From Hydrogenophaga sp. (GTDB lineage: Bacteria > Pseudomonadota > Gammaproteobacteria > Burkholderiales > Burkholderiaceae_C), in NCBI RefSeq assembly GCF_030373225.1, contig NZ_JAUCZG010000017.1, positions 1-64,000 of the forward strand: a stretch of DNA of 64,000 bases, in the 5' to 3' direction. The notes under the pieces are model-generated. The model was given only the letters and a program-made list of their open reading frames with translations. It was not told the origin of the DNA and ran no database searches. Positions 1 through 11,242 of this stretch are shown here, one piece after another (the stretch's first letter is position 1; each line of letters starts with the position of its first letter). The translations under genes were made by a program, and so were the position numbers.

Positions 1-51
1 GTACTGTGATCTGTCACGACGCATTACTACCGATTCAATCGTTACAGTCCA

Positions 52-1023
52 CTAGGGGGGTGCGCCCAGCAGGCTGTGCACCGATTCGAGCACGCGCGCC
101 AGTGCGTCGGGGGCATCGCACGCAATGACCCGGCGCTGCGGCATGGAACGCAGCCAGGTGAGCTGGCGTTTGGCGAGCTGGCGCGTGGCCGCGATGCCGA
201 GCTCGCGCAACTCGGCCATGGGCGCGGGCGCGAGTGTGCCGCCGTGGGCATCGAGCAGCTCCCAGGCCTGGCGGTAGCCCACGCAGCGCATGGACGGCAG
301 CGCGGTGGAGAGGTCGCCGCGCGCACGCAGGCGCAGCACTTCATCGACGAAACCCCCGGCGAGCATGGCATCGAAGCGCTGCGCGATGCGCGCATGCAGC
401 CAGGCGCGGTCAAGCGGTTCCAGCGAGATGAGGTGGCTGCTGGCGAGCGGGCTGTCGGGGTTGCTGGTGCGCCCGGTCTGGAAGCTGGCGAGGGGCCGGC
501 CCGAGACCTCGAACACCTCGAGTGCGCGCTGGATGCGCTGGGCATCCGTCGACGGCAGGCGCGCCGCCGTCACCGGATCCACCCGCGCGAGTTCGCTGTG
601 CAGGGCCGGCCAGCCGAGCAGCCTGGCCCGGGCATCGATGCGGTCGCGGACCAGAGCGTCGGCCACCGGCATGTCGTCCAGCCCGACCAGCAGCGCCTTG
701 AAATACAGCATGGTGCCGCCCACCAGCAGGGCGGTGCGCCCGCGCTGGTGGATCTCGCCCACCAGCCGTGTGGTGTCGCGCACGAAGTCGGCAGCGCTGT
801 AACTCTGCAAGGGGTCGAGGATGTCGATCAGGTGGTGCGGCACCTGCGCGAGCTCGGCCGGCGTGGGCTTGGCGGTGCCGATGTCCATGCCACGGTAGAC
901 CAGCGCCGAGTCGACGCTGACGATCTCCACCGGCCAGCGCTGTGCAATGGCCATGGATGCCGCGCTTTTGCCACTGGCGGTGGGTCCGGCCAGGGCGATG
1001 CAGGTCGGGCTGGGGATGCTCAT
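52..1023 (-). CDS. miaA: tRNA dimethylallyltransferase MiaA
   Basis: The 323-residue product should transfer a dimethylallyl group to the N6 of A37 in tRNAs that read codons beginning with U. The P-loop GPTASGKS lies at residues 13-20. It is followed by the family motifs [26 protein letters not shown] and [11 protein letters not shown] chose the ATG at 1023 because the frame upstream adds ten Arg-rich residues and would overlap the next gene. It is the last gene of a minus-strand run that begins with mutL, and a mutL-miaA association is common in proteobacteria. The stop codon lies 52 bases from the window edge and the gene is complete. Confidence 0.96.
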   Translation of the reverse strand: MSIPSPTCIALAGPTASGKSAASMAIAQRWPVEIVSVDSALVYRGMDIGTAKPTPAELAQVPHHLIDILDPLQSYSAADFVRDTTRLVGEIHQRGRTALLVGGTMLYFKALLVGLDDMPVADALVRDRIDARARLLGWPALHSELARVDPVTAARLPSTDAQRIQRALEVFEVSGRPLASFQTGRTSNPDSPLASSHLISLEPLDRAWLHARIAQRFDAMLAGGFVDEVLRLRARGDLSTALPSMRCVGYRQAWELLDAHGGTLAPAPMAELRELGIAATRQLAKRQLTWLRSMPQRRVIACDAPDALARVLESVHSLLGAPP

Positions 1024-1036
1024 CGCCGCAAGCCTC

Positions 1037-2308
1037 TCACGCCCGCGGCGCAACGCCCGGGGTCTGGCGTTGCGGTCCGGGTCGGCTCTCGCCGTGGCGC
1101 TGCACCAGCGTCCAGGCGGTGAGCGTGATCAGCACGCTCCAGAACGCGATGCCGTTGGTCAGCGGCAGCACCGTGCCGCTGCCGGCCTGGATCGTGGCCA
1201 GGCTCTGACCCAGCCAGCCGCCCACCACGAAGGCCGCGATCATCATGATGAAACCGGCCAGTGCCGACGCTGCACCGGCGGCCTGCGGAAACGGCCCCAC
1301 CGCGCCGCTCTGGCCGCAGGGCTGGTGCACGCCGTGGCCGACCATGAACAGGTAGAACGGCACCATGATGGCCCAGACGTTCTGCACGCCCATCAGTGCG
1401 AGCACACCCATGCTGGTGCCACCCACCAGCGTGAACACCGCAGCCACGGCCACGGTTCGCCGCACGCCCAGCGCAAGCAGCAGGCGCCGGCAGATGAAGG
1501 TGCCCACGATGTAGCTGAACGACATGGTCATCATGAGCAGCCCGTACGCCGTCTTGGACAGGCCGAGCACCTGGATGAAGACGAACGGAGAGGCCGCAAG
1601 AAACGTGAACAGCCCGCAATACGAGGTGGCGGAGAGCAGCGCAAACGCCCGGAAGGTGGGATTGCGCGCGATCTGCACCCAGGTGCGCAGCAGCATGGCC
1701 GGCTGCAAGGCGCGCGGGTTGCGCACCGGCAGGGTTTCCTCGAAGCGCCAGGCGATCACGCCCAGCGTGATGGCGCCGAACACCGCCACCGCCATCAGCG
1801 AGAGGCGCCAGCCCAGCAGGTCGGACAGAAAACCGCCGAGCGGCGCGCTGGCACAGGCGATCACGCCGAGTCCGGTGAGCCCCTTGGACATCATGCGGGC
1901 GCCCTCGGTGGGTGCATACAGGTCGCGCACGATGGCGCGCGCACCCATCACGCCCGCGCCCATGGCCGCACCCTGGATCGCCCGCCACACGATGAGTTGT
2001 TCGATCGACGGGGCAAAGGTGCTGCCCACCGACGCCACCACGAAAGCACCCATGCCCGCCAGCAGGATGGGTCTTCGCCCGAAGCGGTCCGACAGCGGTC
2101 CCCAGAACATCTGCGAGACGCCAAAGGCCAGCAGCAGCGAGGTGAGCGTGAGCTGGGCCTGCGACATCGCCGCACCGAAGCCGGCGGTCAGCGCCGGCAG
2201 GGCGGGCAGGTACAGGTCGGTGGCGATGGGCTGCAGGCCCAGCAGCAGCGAGAGCATGAGCACCACGAACGCGGGCGACATGGCGGTGTTGGGCAACTGG
2301 GCAGACAT
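1037..2308 (-). CDS. MFS multidrug transporter, Bcr/CflA family
   Basis: This 423-residue protein is predicted to be a twelve-helix inner-membrane drug/proton antiporter. The N-terminal helix contains [12 protein letters not shown], typical of the Bcr/CflA group. The loop after helix 2 has the MFS motif A form [11 protein letters not shown]. Hydrophobic segments continue to about residue 405, followed by a short basic tail. The gene starts at the ATG at 2308 and ends 13 bases before miaA, so the two are probably cotranscribed. The substrate cannot be read from the sequence. Confidence 0.9.
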   Translation of the reverse strand: MSAQLPNTAMSPAFVVLMLSLLLGLQPIATDLYLPALPALTAGFGAAMSQAQLTLTSLLLAFGVSQMFWGPLSDRFGRRPILLAGMGAFVVASVGSTFAPSIEQLIVWRAIQGAAMGAGVMGARAIVRDLYAPTEGARMMSKGLTGLGVIACASAPLGGFLSDLLGWRLSLMAVAVFGAITLGVIAWRFEETLPVRNPRALQPAMLLRTWVQIARNPTFRAFALLSATSYCGLFTFLAASPFVFIQVLGLSKTAYGLLMMTMSFSYIVGTFICRRLLLALGVRRTVAVAAVFTLVGGTSMGVLALMGVQNVWAIMVPFYLFMVGHGVHQPCGQSGAVGPFPQAAGAASALAGFIMMIAAFVVGGWLGQSLATIQAGSGTVLPLTNGIAFWSVLITLTAWTLVQRHGESRPGPQRQTPGVAPRA

Positions 2309-2376
2309 CCGTTCGAGGGTAGCAGAACACCCCCGGGTTTTCCCGCGCTGCGCCGCCGCTGCCGCGAACGGCAGGC

Positions 2377-3243
2377 TCAGCGCTTGACCACGCGGAGCGA
2401 GTCGTCCAGGCCGAACAGCGCGGCCAGCGCGGTGCGGTACTGCGCCTGACCGACCGAATTGGTGTTGTGGTGCGAGCCCCCTTCCACCAGCACGAAGGCC
2501 TTGCGCCCGGTCGCGGCATCGAACAGCTTGCGGCCCAGCTCCGGCTGGATCAGCCGGTCGGCGCCGCCATGCACCACCAGCAGGGGCGAGCCGATGTCTG
2601 CCACCCGTTTGACCGCTTCAAAACGCTGCGTGATCAGCAGCGAGACCGGCAGCCAGCCCCACTTGAAGGTGCTCACCACGTCGGGGATCGAGGTGAAGGT
2701 GCCTTCCACCACGGTGCCGGCTTCGTCCTTCACCTGCGCCGCCAGCTCGATGGCGATGGCCCCGCCCAGGGAGTGACCGAAGATGTAGCGCGGACGCCCC
2801 GGGTACTTCTCACCGAGCCATTCCCAGGCCACGCGGGCGTCTTCGTAGGCCAGGGTTTCAGACGGGAGTTCGTTGGTGCTCTTGCCGAAGCCGCGGTAGT
2901 CGATGGCCAGCACCGAAAAGCCCAGCTCCTGCATGCGCTGGGCCCGGAAGGCCGAGCCGGTGACGTTGAAGCGTGCACCGTGCAGGTACAGCAGCACCGG
3001 CGCGTCGGCACGCTCGCTGAAGTTGTCGTTCTGCGCCCACAGGCCGTGCAGCTTCACGGCCTTGCCGGTTTCACGCGAGGTGAAGTGAATCCACACGTCC
3101 TGCATGCTTTCAGCGGCGTAGGTGCCGCCCGCCCAGCTGCGGTCGGACGGCTGAAAGATCCATGCGCGCTGCTTCTCGTCGAGCGTGGCGCAGCCGGCAA
3201 GCAGTGCCAGCGTGGCCAGCAGGAGGGCGATCAGGCGTTTCAT
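2377..3243 (-). CDS. Alpha/beta hydrolase lipoprotein
   Basis: The 288-residue product starts with a lipoprotein signal peptide whose lipobox LLAGC places the lipidated Cys at residue 18. The rest is an alpha/beta-hydrolase fold. The segment LYLHGARFN is near residue 86, the nucleophile elbow GHSLGG puts the catalytic Ser at residue 158, an Asp lies in VVHGGADRL, and a His lies in GGSHHN near the C-terminus. It is probably a membrane-anchored periplasmic esterase or peptidase-like hydrolase of the group related to YfhR/BEM46. The substrate is unknown. It lies between mutL and the MFS gene on the same strand. Confidence 0.87.
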   Translation of the reverse strand: MKRLIALLLATLALLAGCATLDEKQRAWIFQPSDRSWAGGTYAAESMQDVWIHFTSRETGKAVKLHGLWAQNDNFSERADAPVLLYLHGARFNVTGSAFRAQRMQELGFSVLAIDYRGFGKSTNELPSETLAYEDARVAWEWLGEKYPGRPRYIFGHSLGGAIAIELAAQVKDEAGTVVEGTFTSIPDVVSTFKWGWLPVSLLITQRFEAVKRVADIGSPLLVVHGGADRLIQPELGRKLFDAATGRKAFVLVEGGSHHNTNSVGQAQYRTALAALFGLDDSLRVVKR

Positions 3244-3418
3244 GAGGATGGTGGAGCAGGCAATCCGGAAAAAAGTTCAGACATCGGGCCCATTCACATT
3301 CCATGCCATGCCGCGGGTCGGCATGACAGCCGGTGATCGAAGGCGTGTCGCTGCCCGCCCGATCCCCTCCAGGAAGGTGTGAAGCCGCTCGCCCACCCCG
3401 TCCTGGTGCCGTTCTGCC

Positions 3419-5380
<1,962 letters not shown>

Positions 5381-5386
5381 CAACAA

Positions 5387-5392
5387 ATTGTA
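5387..5392 (-). promoter_or_regulatory. -10 element of mutL (leaderless)
   Basis: TACAAT on the minus strand ends six bases before the GTG at 5380. No Shine-Dalgarno sequence can fit, so the mRNA would begin at or beside the start codon. No convincing -35 hexamer is visible. Confidence 0.45.
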
Positions 5393-5401
5393 GGGCGCGG
5401 G

Positions 5402-5407
5402 GATAAT
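5402..5407 (+). promoter_or_regulatory. -10 element of dedA (leaderless)
   Basis: GATAAT ends eight bases before the dedA ATG at 5416, and no Shine-Dalgarno sequence is present. The opposing mutL -10 lies only ten bases away, so the two promoters share about 30 bp of DNA. Confidence 0.45.
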
Positions 5408-5415
5408 CGGCCTCC

Positions 5416-6069
5416 ATGGAAATCATCGCCTTTCTCATCGACTTCATCCTCAACGTCGACCAGCACCTGCAGGTCTTCGTGCAGAACTACGGCGTGTGGG
5501 TCTACGCGCTGCTGTTCCTGATCATCTTCACCGAGACCGGCGTGGTGGTCATGCCCTTCCTGCCGGGCGACTCGCTGCTGTTCGTGGTGGGCACGTTGTG
5601 TGGTGCGGGCCTGATGAGCCTGCCGCTGGCCATGGGGCTGCTGGTGGTCGCAGCGGTGCTGGGCGACCAGGTCAACTACTCGATCGGCCGCTATTTCGGG
5701 CCGAAGGTGTTCCAGTGGGAGAACTCCCGGTTCTTCAACCGCAACGCCTTCAACCAGGCGCATGCCTTCTACGAGCGATACGGCGGCATCACCATCATCC
5801 TGGCCCGCTTCATGCCTTTCGTTCGCACCTTCGCGCCGTTCGTGGCAGGTGTGGCCGAGATGACGCGCTCCACGTTCACGGCCTACAACGTGGTCGGGGC
5901 GCTGATCTGGGTGGTGGGTCTGGTGGGCGCGGGTTACCTCTTCGGCAACCTGCCCTGGGTTCAGGCCAACCTGAGCACCATCATCTGGGCGCTGATCCTC
6001 GTGCCTGGCCTGATCGCGATCTTCGGCGCCTGGCGGGCTCGCCAGCAGTCTTTGCGGGACGCTGGCTGA
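5416..6069 (+). CDS. DedA family membrane protein
   Basis: This 217-residue inner-membrane protein belongs to the DedA/SNARE-associated family, whose members act in membrane lipid (undecaprenyl- or phosphatidyl-phosphate) flipping and envelope homeostasis. Family signatures are FLPGDSLLFVVGTL near residue 50 and RFMPFVRTFAPFVAG near residue 133, the latter carrying the conserved Arg residues. Four to five hydrophobic segments are visible. The gene diverges from mutL across 35 bp. It is likely monocistronic, with 93 bp before the oxygenase genes downstream. Confidence 0.92.
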   Translation: MEIIAFLIDFILNVDQHLQVFVQNYGVWVYALLFLIIFTETGVVVMPFLPGDSLLFVVGTLCGAGLMSLPLAMGLLVVAAVLGDQVNYSIGRYFGPKVFQWENSRFFNRNAFNQAHAFYERYGGITIILARFMPFVRTFAPFVAGVAEMTRSTFTAYNVVGALIWVVGLVGAGYLFGNLPWVQANLSTIIWALILVPGLIAIFGAWRARQQSLRDAG

Positions 6070-6162
6070 GTCTGCGTCTCTGAGCGGCACCGCCGATGAC
6101 CGGCACGACAGGTATTGATCAGTAGGCTTATCATTTCCCCCACACACCAAGCGTGAGGAGAC

Positions 6163-7497
6163 ATGAACGCACCGCAAGCCCTCGTGCATTGGCATGACCG
6201 CGGCACCAGCCGCATCCCCTTCCAGGCCTACACCGACCCGAAGCTGTACCAGCGCGAGCTGGAACGTCTGTTCTACGGACCACACTGGTCCTATGTGGGC
6301 CTGACGGTGGAGATCCCCGACACCGGCGACTACAAGCTCGGCTGGGTGGGCGGACGCCAGGTGATCATGGTGCGCGACCGCGTGGCGCCCCGCGACCGCG
6401 CCACCGACCCGGGCATCCGTGTGGTGGAGAACCGCTGCGCGCACCGCGGCGTGCGCTTCTGCCAGCCGCCCATGGACGGACAGACCGGCAACGCGCGCAG
6501 TTTTGTCTGCCCCTACCACCAGTGGACCTACAAGCTCAATGGCGACCTGGCCGGCCTGCCGTTCAAGGACGGCGTCAAGGACGGTGAATGCGTCAACGGC
6601 GGCATGCCGGCCGACTTCGACCTCGGCAGTAACGGTCTGACCAAGCTGCGGGTGGCCGTGCTGCATGGTCTGGTGTTCGCCACCTTCAGCGAGGAGGCCG
6701 AGCCCTTCGAGCAATACATCGGCCCGGCCGTGATGCCCTGGCTCGAGCGCATCTTCCGGGGTCGCGAACTCAAGCTGCTGGGCTACAACCGCCAGCGCAT
6801 TCCGGGCAACTGGAAACTGATGATGGAGAACATCAAGGACCCGTACCACCCGGGCCTGCTGCACACCTGGTTCGTCACCTTCGGCCTGTGGCGCGCCGAC
6901 CAGAAAAGCCGCATGGTGATGGACGAACACGGTCGTCATGCGGTGATGATGTCCAGGCGCAATGAGGGTGGTGCGAACAAGGCCGTGACCGAAGGCGTGA
7001 CCAGCTTCAAGGCCGACATGGCGCTGCACGACGCGCGCCTGCTCGACGTGGCACCCGAGGCCTGGTGGACGGTCGACGATCCGTCCAACCCGGGCACGGC
7101 GATCACGCCCACGGTGACCATGATCACGCTGTTTCCGAGCCTGATCATCCAGCAGCAGGTGAACTCGCTCTCCACCCGCCACATCGTGCCGCGCGGCGCC
7201 GGCACGTTCGATTTCGTGTGGACCCACTTCGGCTTCGCCGACGACACCGAGGAGATGACACAGCGCCGCCTGCGACAGGCCAACCTGTTCGGCCCGGCCG
7301 GTTTCGTGAGCGCGGACGACGGCGAGGTGATCGAGTTCAGTCAGGACGGCTTTGCCCAGTGGGGCGCGGGCGGCAGCACGCTGGTGGAGCTCGATGGCAG
7401 AAGCGACAGCGTGGGTCAGCCACCCACCGAGCACATGGTCACCGAGACCTTGATCCGGTCGATGTACGCCTACTGGCGCAAGGCCATGGGGGAATGA
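6163..7497 (+). CDS. Rieske aromatic ring-hydroxylating oxygenase, large (alpha) subunit
   Basis: The 444-residue product is the catalytic subunit of a Rieske non-haem iron oxygenase. The [2Fe-2S] ligands are Cys92-x-His94 and Cys116-x2-His119. The mononuclear iron site is in NIKDPYHPGLLH, with Asp226 as the bridge and His229 and His234 as ligands. The NIKDPYHPGLLHTW signature resembles salicylate 5-hydroxylase and anthranilate 1,2-dioxygenase large subunits, so a hydroxybenzoate or aminobenzoate-type substrate is plausible but unproven. A Shine-Dalgarno sequence (GAGGAG) precedes the ATG. The next gene, the beta subunit, overlaps it by four bases. No ferredoxin or reductase gene is nearby. 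Confidence 0.93.
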   Translation: MNAPQALVHWHDRGTSRIPFQAYTDPKLYQRELERLFYGPHWSYVGLTVEIPDTGDYKLGWVGGRQVIMVRDRVAPRDRATDPGIRVVENRCAHRGVRFCQPPMDGQTGNARSFVCPYHQWTYKLNGDLAGLPFKDGVKDGECVNGGMPADFDLGSNGLTKLRVAVLHGLVFATFSEEAEPFEQYIGPAVMPWLERIFRGRELKLLGYNRQRIPGNWKLMMENIKDPYHPGLLHTWFVTFGLWRADQKSRMVMDEHGRHAVMMSRRNEGGANKAVTEGVTSFKADMALHDARLLDVAPEAWWTVDDPSNPGTAITPTVTMITLFPSLIIQQQVNSLSTRHIVPRGAGTFDFVWTHFGFADDTEEMTQRRLRQANLFGPAGFVSADDGEVIEFSQDGFAQWGAGGSTLVELDGRSDSVGQPPTEHMVTETLIRSMYAYWRKAMGE

Positions 7498-8012
7498 GCG
7501 ACATGCCGCAATGGATCGACCAGGACCTGCAAAGCCTGCGGCTGCACCACGCGGTGGACCGTTTCAACGCCGCCTATGCCGCCACCCTCGACGACCGGCG
7601 CTTTACCGACTGGCCGGACTGTTTCGTGGAAGACGCCCGCTACAGGGTGCAGGCGCGCGAAAACTTCGACCGCGGCCTGCCGCTGGCGCTGCTCGCGCTG
7701 GAGAGCCGGGGCATGCTGCTCGACCGCATCCACGGCACCAGCCAGACCATCTACCACGGCCCCTACTACACCCGCCACGTGGTGAGTCCGGCGCGCATCA
7801 CGCACGCGGGGCAGGGCACGGCAGACGATCCGATCAGGGCCGAAGCCAACTACGCGGTGTTTCGCACCAGGCCCGCCAGCGTGAGCGAGGTCTATCAGGT
7901 GGGTCGCTACATCGATGCGTTCGTGAGCACCGAGGACGGCCTCAAGCTGCAAAGCCGGACCTGTGTGTACGACAGCGAGATGGTGTTGAACTCGCTGATC
8001 TATCCCGTTTAG
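7494..8012 (+). CDS. Aromatic ring-hydroxylating oxygenase, small (beta) subunit
   Basis: The 172-residue product matches the small subunits of ring-hydroxylating oxygenases (NTF2-like fold), which stabilise the alpha3-beta3 hexamer. Typical features are a helical N-terminus, the WPDCFVEDARYRV strand and a C-terminal SRTCVYDSE segment. The ATG at 7494 overlaps the alpha-subunit stop as ATGA, indicating translational coupling. The frame is open far upstream, but that part is a shadow of the alpha gene. The gene ends tail to tail with amiC, overlapping by four bases. Confidence 0.9.
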   Translation: MSDMPQWIDQDLQSLRLHHAVDRFNAAYAATLDDRRFTDWPDCFVEDARYRVQARENFDRGLPLALLALESRGMLLDRIHGTSQTIYHGPYYTRHVVSPARITHAGQGTADDPIRAEANYAVFRTRPASVSEVYQVGRYIDAFVSTEDGLKLQSRTCVYDSEMVLNSLIYPV

Positions 8013-9454
8013 ATCTGCCGGTTCCGCGCCAGCGGCGGGTTCTTGCTGAAATACGCCACGATGCCGCGCAACAGCGCGTCGGCCAGGTCGTCCTGGTATT
8101 TCGGGTCGTTGAGTCGGGCTTCTTCTTCGGGGTTGCTGATGAACGCCGTTTCCACCAGCACGCTGGGAATGTCGGGCGCGCGCAGCACCGCGAAGTTGGC
8201 TTGCTCCACGCGCGGCTTGTGCAACCTGCCAACCCGTTTCACATGGCCCAGCATCGCGTTGCCGAGCTTGAGGCTGTCGTTGATCTGCGCGGTGGTGCTC
8301 ATGTCGAGCAGGGCGCGCTGCACGGTGGCGTCCTTGGCTTTCACGTTGAGGCCACCCACCTTGTCGGCGGCGTTTTCCTTGTTGGCCATCCAGCGCGCGG
8401 CAGCGCTGCTGGCGCCTTTGGTGCTCAGGGCATACACGCTGGCGCCCTGGGGTCGTGGTGTGAAGAACGCGTCGGCGTGCAGGCTGATGAACAGGTCGGC
8501 CTGAACACGCTGCGCCTTCTGCACCCGCACCTGCAGGGGAACGAAGAAGTCCTTGTCGCGGGTCATGTAGGCGCGCATCGGGTTGCCGTTGACGCGCGTG
8601 TCGTTGATGCGGTCGCGCAGCTTTTGTGCGATCTGCAGCACCACCTTTTTCTCAAACGTGCCGCCGGGCCCGATCGCGCCCGGGTCTTCGCCTCCGTGGC
8701 CCGGGTCCAGGGCCACGATGATCAGGCGCTCGGTTCGGGCGGCGGGGCCGACGGGGCGCTTCGCCGGACTGCCCGAGGAGGGCCCCGTGGCCACCGCGGT
8801 GCCGGTGTTCTCCGGCGGCGGGGCAGGCCTGGCCGTGCCCGGCTGACCCCGTTGCGCGATCAGGGCGCCCAGCGGATCGTCTGCCGGGGTGGCGGCGATC
8901 ACACGATCGCTGTGGCCGGCGGCACCGGCCACCTGCCCCATTTCCAGGCCCAGCAGGCGCGCCGCGCGTTCACTGGCTGCGTCGAGATCCTTCATGCGCT
9001 GGGCAATCAGTTGCTCCAGCGGGTCGGGCGCGTTGACCGGGAAGAGGTCGAACACCAGGCGGTGCTGGTAGGCCGCCACCGGCTCCAGGTTGAACACCTG
9101 CGGCTGGATGGCCTGTTTGAGATCGATCACCAGCCGCACCACGTTGGCGGCGTTCTGCGCCACCCGGATGCCGGCGATGTTGGGGTCGTCCGACTTGAGC
9201 TTGCCCACGAGTTCGTGCAGGCCCGGCAGCAGGTCGATGCCCTCGATGTCCACCACCATGCGCGGCGGATCGGTGACGAAGAACTTCTGCGCCTTGAGGG
9301 CACCGTCGGACTCGATGGTCACGCGCGTGTAGTCTTCGGCCGGCCAGATGCGCACCGCCAGCACATTGGCCCCGCGCGCGATGTGCTGCACGCCCAGCAG
9401 CAGCACCAGCGTGCCGGTGCGCAGCAGGGTGCGGCGACTCACCGGTCCTGTCAT
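8009..9454 (-). CDS. amiC: N-acetylmuramoyl-L-alanine amidase AmiC
   Basis: The 481-residue product is a periplasmic zinc amidase that splits septal peptidoglycan during cell separation. The N-terminus SRRTLLRTG followed by a hydrophobic stretch is a twin-arginine signal, as in known AmiC. An AMIN domain (about residues 30-130) should target the division site. The Amidase_3 domain starts near residue 250 with LDPGHGGEDPGAIG and continues through SLHADAF to VLVETAFISNPEEE, which hold the zinc and catalytic residues. I chose the ATG at 9454 because it opens the Tat signal and overlaps the tsaE stop by four bases. Confidence 0.95.
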   Translation of the reverse strand: MTGPVSRRTLLRTGTLVLLLGVQHIARGANVLAVRIWPAEDYTRVTIESDGALKAQKFFVTDPPRMVVDIEGIDLLPGLHELVGKLKSDDPNIAGIRVAQNAANVVRLVIDLKQAIQPQVFNLEPVAAYQHRLVFDLFPVNAPDPLEQLIAQRMKDLDAASERAARLLGLEMGQVAGAAGHSDRVIAATPADDPLGALIAQRGQPGTARPAPPPENTGTAVATGPSSGSPAKRPVGPAARTERLIIVALDPGHGGEDPGAIGPGGTFEKKVVLQIAQKLRDRINDTRVNGNPMRAYMTRDKDFFVPLQVRVQKAQRVQADLFISLHADAFFTPRPQGASVYALSTKGASSAAARWMANKENAADKVGGLNVKAKDATVQRALLDMSTTAQINDSLKLGNAMLGHVKRVGRLHKPRVEQANFAVLRAPDIPSVLVETAFISNPEEEARLNDPKYQDDLADALLRGIVAYFSKNPPLARNRQI

Positions 9455-10020
9455 GCCAGTGCCTCCAGCAGCCGCAGGCCGGTGGCGGTGAGGGCGGTGG
9501 CGCGAACGGTGCGGGCGCTGTCGTGTTCCGGGTCGGTGTGGGGGTTCATGTCGTCGGGTTGGATGTCGATCTGCAGATCGACCGTCGGCAGAAACGCGCC
9601 AGCGCGTTCGGGCCACTCCACCAGCTTGAGACCCGGACTGGCAAAAAGTTCGCGAAAGCCGGCGTCTTCCCATTCGCGCGGATCGTTGAAACGGTAGAAG
9701 TCGAAATGCCAGACCGACAGCGGCTCACCGGCGGGCATGACCGGGCAGTCCATCGCGCTGTGCGGCTCCACCACCGCGTAGGTGGGGCTCTTGATGCGTC
9801 CGCGCACACCGAGCGCGCGCAGCAGGTGGCGCACCAGCGTGGTCTTGCCCGCGCCCAGGTCGCCCTGCAGGGTGAGGGTGGCGTGCGCAATGGCGGGTGA
9901 CAGGGCCAGGCGCTGCGCAAAGGCCTGCGTGTCTTCTTCGGTGGCCCAGCCGCCCTGCCAGGCCGGCGGCGCGCGCAGCGGTCCCGCAGGAGCGGTGTCG
10001 CTTCCTACAATGCTCGTCAC
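9451..10020 (-). CDS. tsaE: tRNA threonylcarbamoyladenosine biosynthesis ATPase TsaE
   Basis: TsaE is the small ATPase that drives the TsaB-TsaD complex making t6A37 in ANN-decoding tRNAs. The Walker A motif GDLGAGKTTLVR is present, as are the family segments SPTYAVVE, HFDFYRF and LVEWPERA. The length from the GTG at 10020 is 189 residues, somewhat longer than usual because of N- and C-terminal extensions. No ATG is available near the N-terminus, so the start is uncertain. The GTG directly abuts the queG ATG on the other strand. It is coupled to amiC through an ATGA overlap, an order often seen in betaproteobacteria. Confidence 0.92.
   Translation of the reverse strand: MTSIVGSDTAPAGPLRAPPAWQGGWATEEDTQAFAQRLALSPAIAHATLTLQGDLGAGKTTLVRHLLRALGVRGRIKSPTYAVVEPHSAMDCPVMPAGEPLSVWHFDFYRFNDPREWEDAGFRELFASPGLKLVEWPERAGAFLPTVDLQIDIQPDDMNPHTDPEHDSARTVRATALTATGLRLLEALA
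10006..10011 (+). promoter_or_regulatory. -10 element of queG (leaderless)
   Basis: TACAAT ends nine bases before the queG ATG at 10021, with no Shine-Dalgarno sequence. The element lies inside the first codons of the opposing tsaE gene. Confidence 0.4.
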
Positions 10021-11118
10021 ATGAATGTTGCTTTGAATGCCGCTCAACTCGTCTCGCAGATTCAGGCCTGGGGCCAGGAGCTTGCATTTTCCCAAATCGG
10101 GGTGGCCGGTGTGGATTTGTCGGCCGCAGAGCCCGGTTTGATGGCCTGGTTGTCGGCTGGATGTCACGGTGACATGGCCTACATGGCCGCGCATGGCCTC
10201 AAGCGCGCGCGGCCTGCCGAACTGGTGCCGGGCACGCTCAGCGTGATCACCGCCCGCATGGACTACCTGCCGCGCGCCACGCCCGAGGACTGGCAGCAGA
10301 TCGAACTGCGGCGGCTGCAGCGCCCTGGCGAGGCGGTGGTCTCGATCTATGCGCGGGGTCGGGACTACCACAAGGTGCTGCGAAGCCGCCTGCAGACGCT
10401 GAGTGATCGCATCGCGGCACACATCGGCCCTTTCGGGTACCGGGTGTTCACCGATTCGGCCCCGGTGCTCGAGGTCGAGCTGGCGTCGCGCAGCGGCATC
10501 GGCTGGCGCGGCAAGCACACGCTGGCGCTGCACCGCGAGGCGGGATCGATGTTTTTCCTGGGCGAGATCCTCGTGGACCTCGCGCTGCCGCCCCTGGAGG
10601 CCACCACCGAACACTGCGGCAGTTGCAGCGCCTGCATCGATGTGTGTCCCACGCAGGCGATCACCGGCCCGCAGCGCCTGGATGCGCGGCGCTGCATCAG
10701 CTACCTGAGCATCGAACACGCCGGCCCGATTCCTGTGGACCTGCGCCCCCTCATGGGCAACCGCATTTACGGCTGCGACGACTGCCAGCTGGTCTGCCCC
10801 TGGAACAAGTTCGCGCAGCGCTCACCCTTGCCCGATTTCGATGAGCGTGCGGGGCTCTCGGGCGCCTCGCTGATCGAGCTGTTCGGCTGGAGCGAAGCCG
10901 AGTTCCTGCACCGCACCGAAGGCAGCGCGATCCGCCGCATCGGGCACGAGCGCTGGCTGCGCAACATCGCGGTGGCGCTGGGCAATGCACTGCAGGCCGG
11001 TCCTGATCCGCTGATCCTGCAGGCGCTCGCAGCGCGCAGGGATCACCTGAGCCCGCTGGTGCGCGAACACGTGGAGTGGGCGGTTTCGCAAGCCCGCCCA
11101 CCCCTCCGCTCGCCCTGA
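10021..11118 (+). CDS. queG: Epoxyqueuosine reductase QueG
   Basis: QueG reduces epoxyqueuosine to queuosine at tRNA position 34, using cobalamin and two [4Fe-4S] clusters. The clusters are marked by CGSCSACIDVCPTQAI and CDDCQLVCPWNK, and RRCISYLSIEH lies between them. The N-terminal QueG domain covers about residues 15-180. The length of 365 residues is normal. The last codons and the stop (TGA at 11116-11118) lie inside a palindromic repeat element, so the C-terminal tail PPLRSP is probably repeat-derived. The gene diverges head to head from tsaE with no spacer. Confidence 0.95.
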   Translation: MNVALNAAQLVSQIQAWGQELAFSQIGVAGVDLSAAEPGLMAWLSAGCHGDMAYMAAHGLKRARPAELVPGTLSVITARMDYLPRATPEDWQQIELRRLQRPGEAVVSIYARGRDYHKVLRSRLQTLSDRIAAHIGPFGYRVFTDSAPVLEVELASRSGIGWRGKHTLALHREAGSMFFLGEILVDLALPPLEATTEHCGSCSACIDVCPTQAITGPQRLDARRCISYLSIEHAGPIPVDLRPLMGNRIYGCDDCQLVCPWNKFAQRSPLPDFDERAGLSGASLIELFGWSEAEFLHRTEGSAIRRIGHERWLRNIAVALGNALQAGPDPLILQALAARRDHLSPLVREHVEWAVSQARPPLRSP

Positions 11119-11205
11119 GCCTGTCGAAGGGCTCAAGGGGGGGTGTGGGCGGGACTTCGACAGGCTCGGTCCGAACGGGAATGGGTTCAGTCCGAACGGA
11201 GGTGG
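11107..11205. repeat. Palindromic repeat pair after queG
   Basis: One element (about 11107-11131, containing CCTGAGCCTGTCGAAGG) is followed in inverse orientation by another (11154-11180) and a partial copy (11185-11205). The first supplies the queG stop codon. The inverted pair could fold into a large hairpin between the convergent queG and acyl-CoA synthetase genes and may act as a bidirectional transcription barrier. Confidence 0.8.
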
Positions 11206-11242
11206 GGATCTTGCGGGGTGCGGTCCATCCGGGCGGCAGGCC

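Noticed and set aside
1-51. Short stretch at the window start examined for a terminator or gene end
   Set aside because: Neither a hairpin nor a coding signal is visible; the composition is less GC-rich than the rest, but it is too short to interpret.
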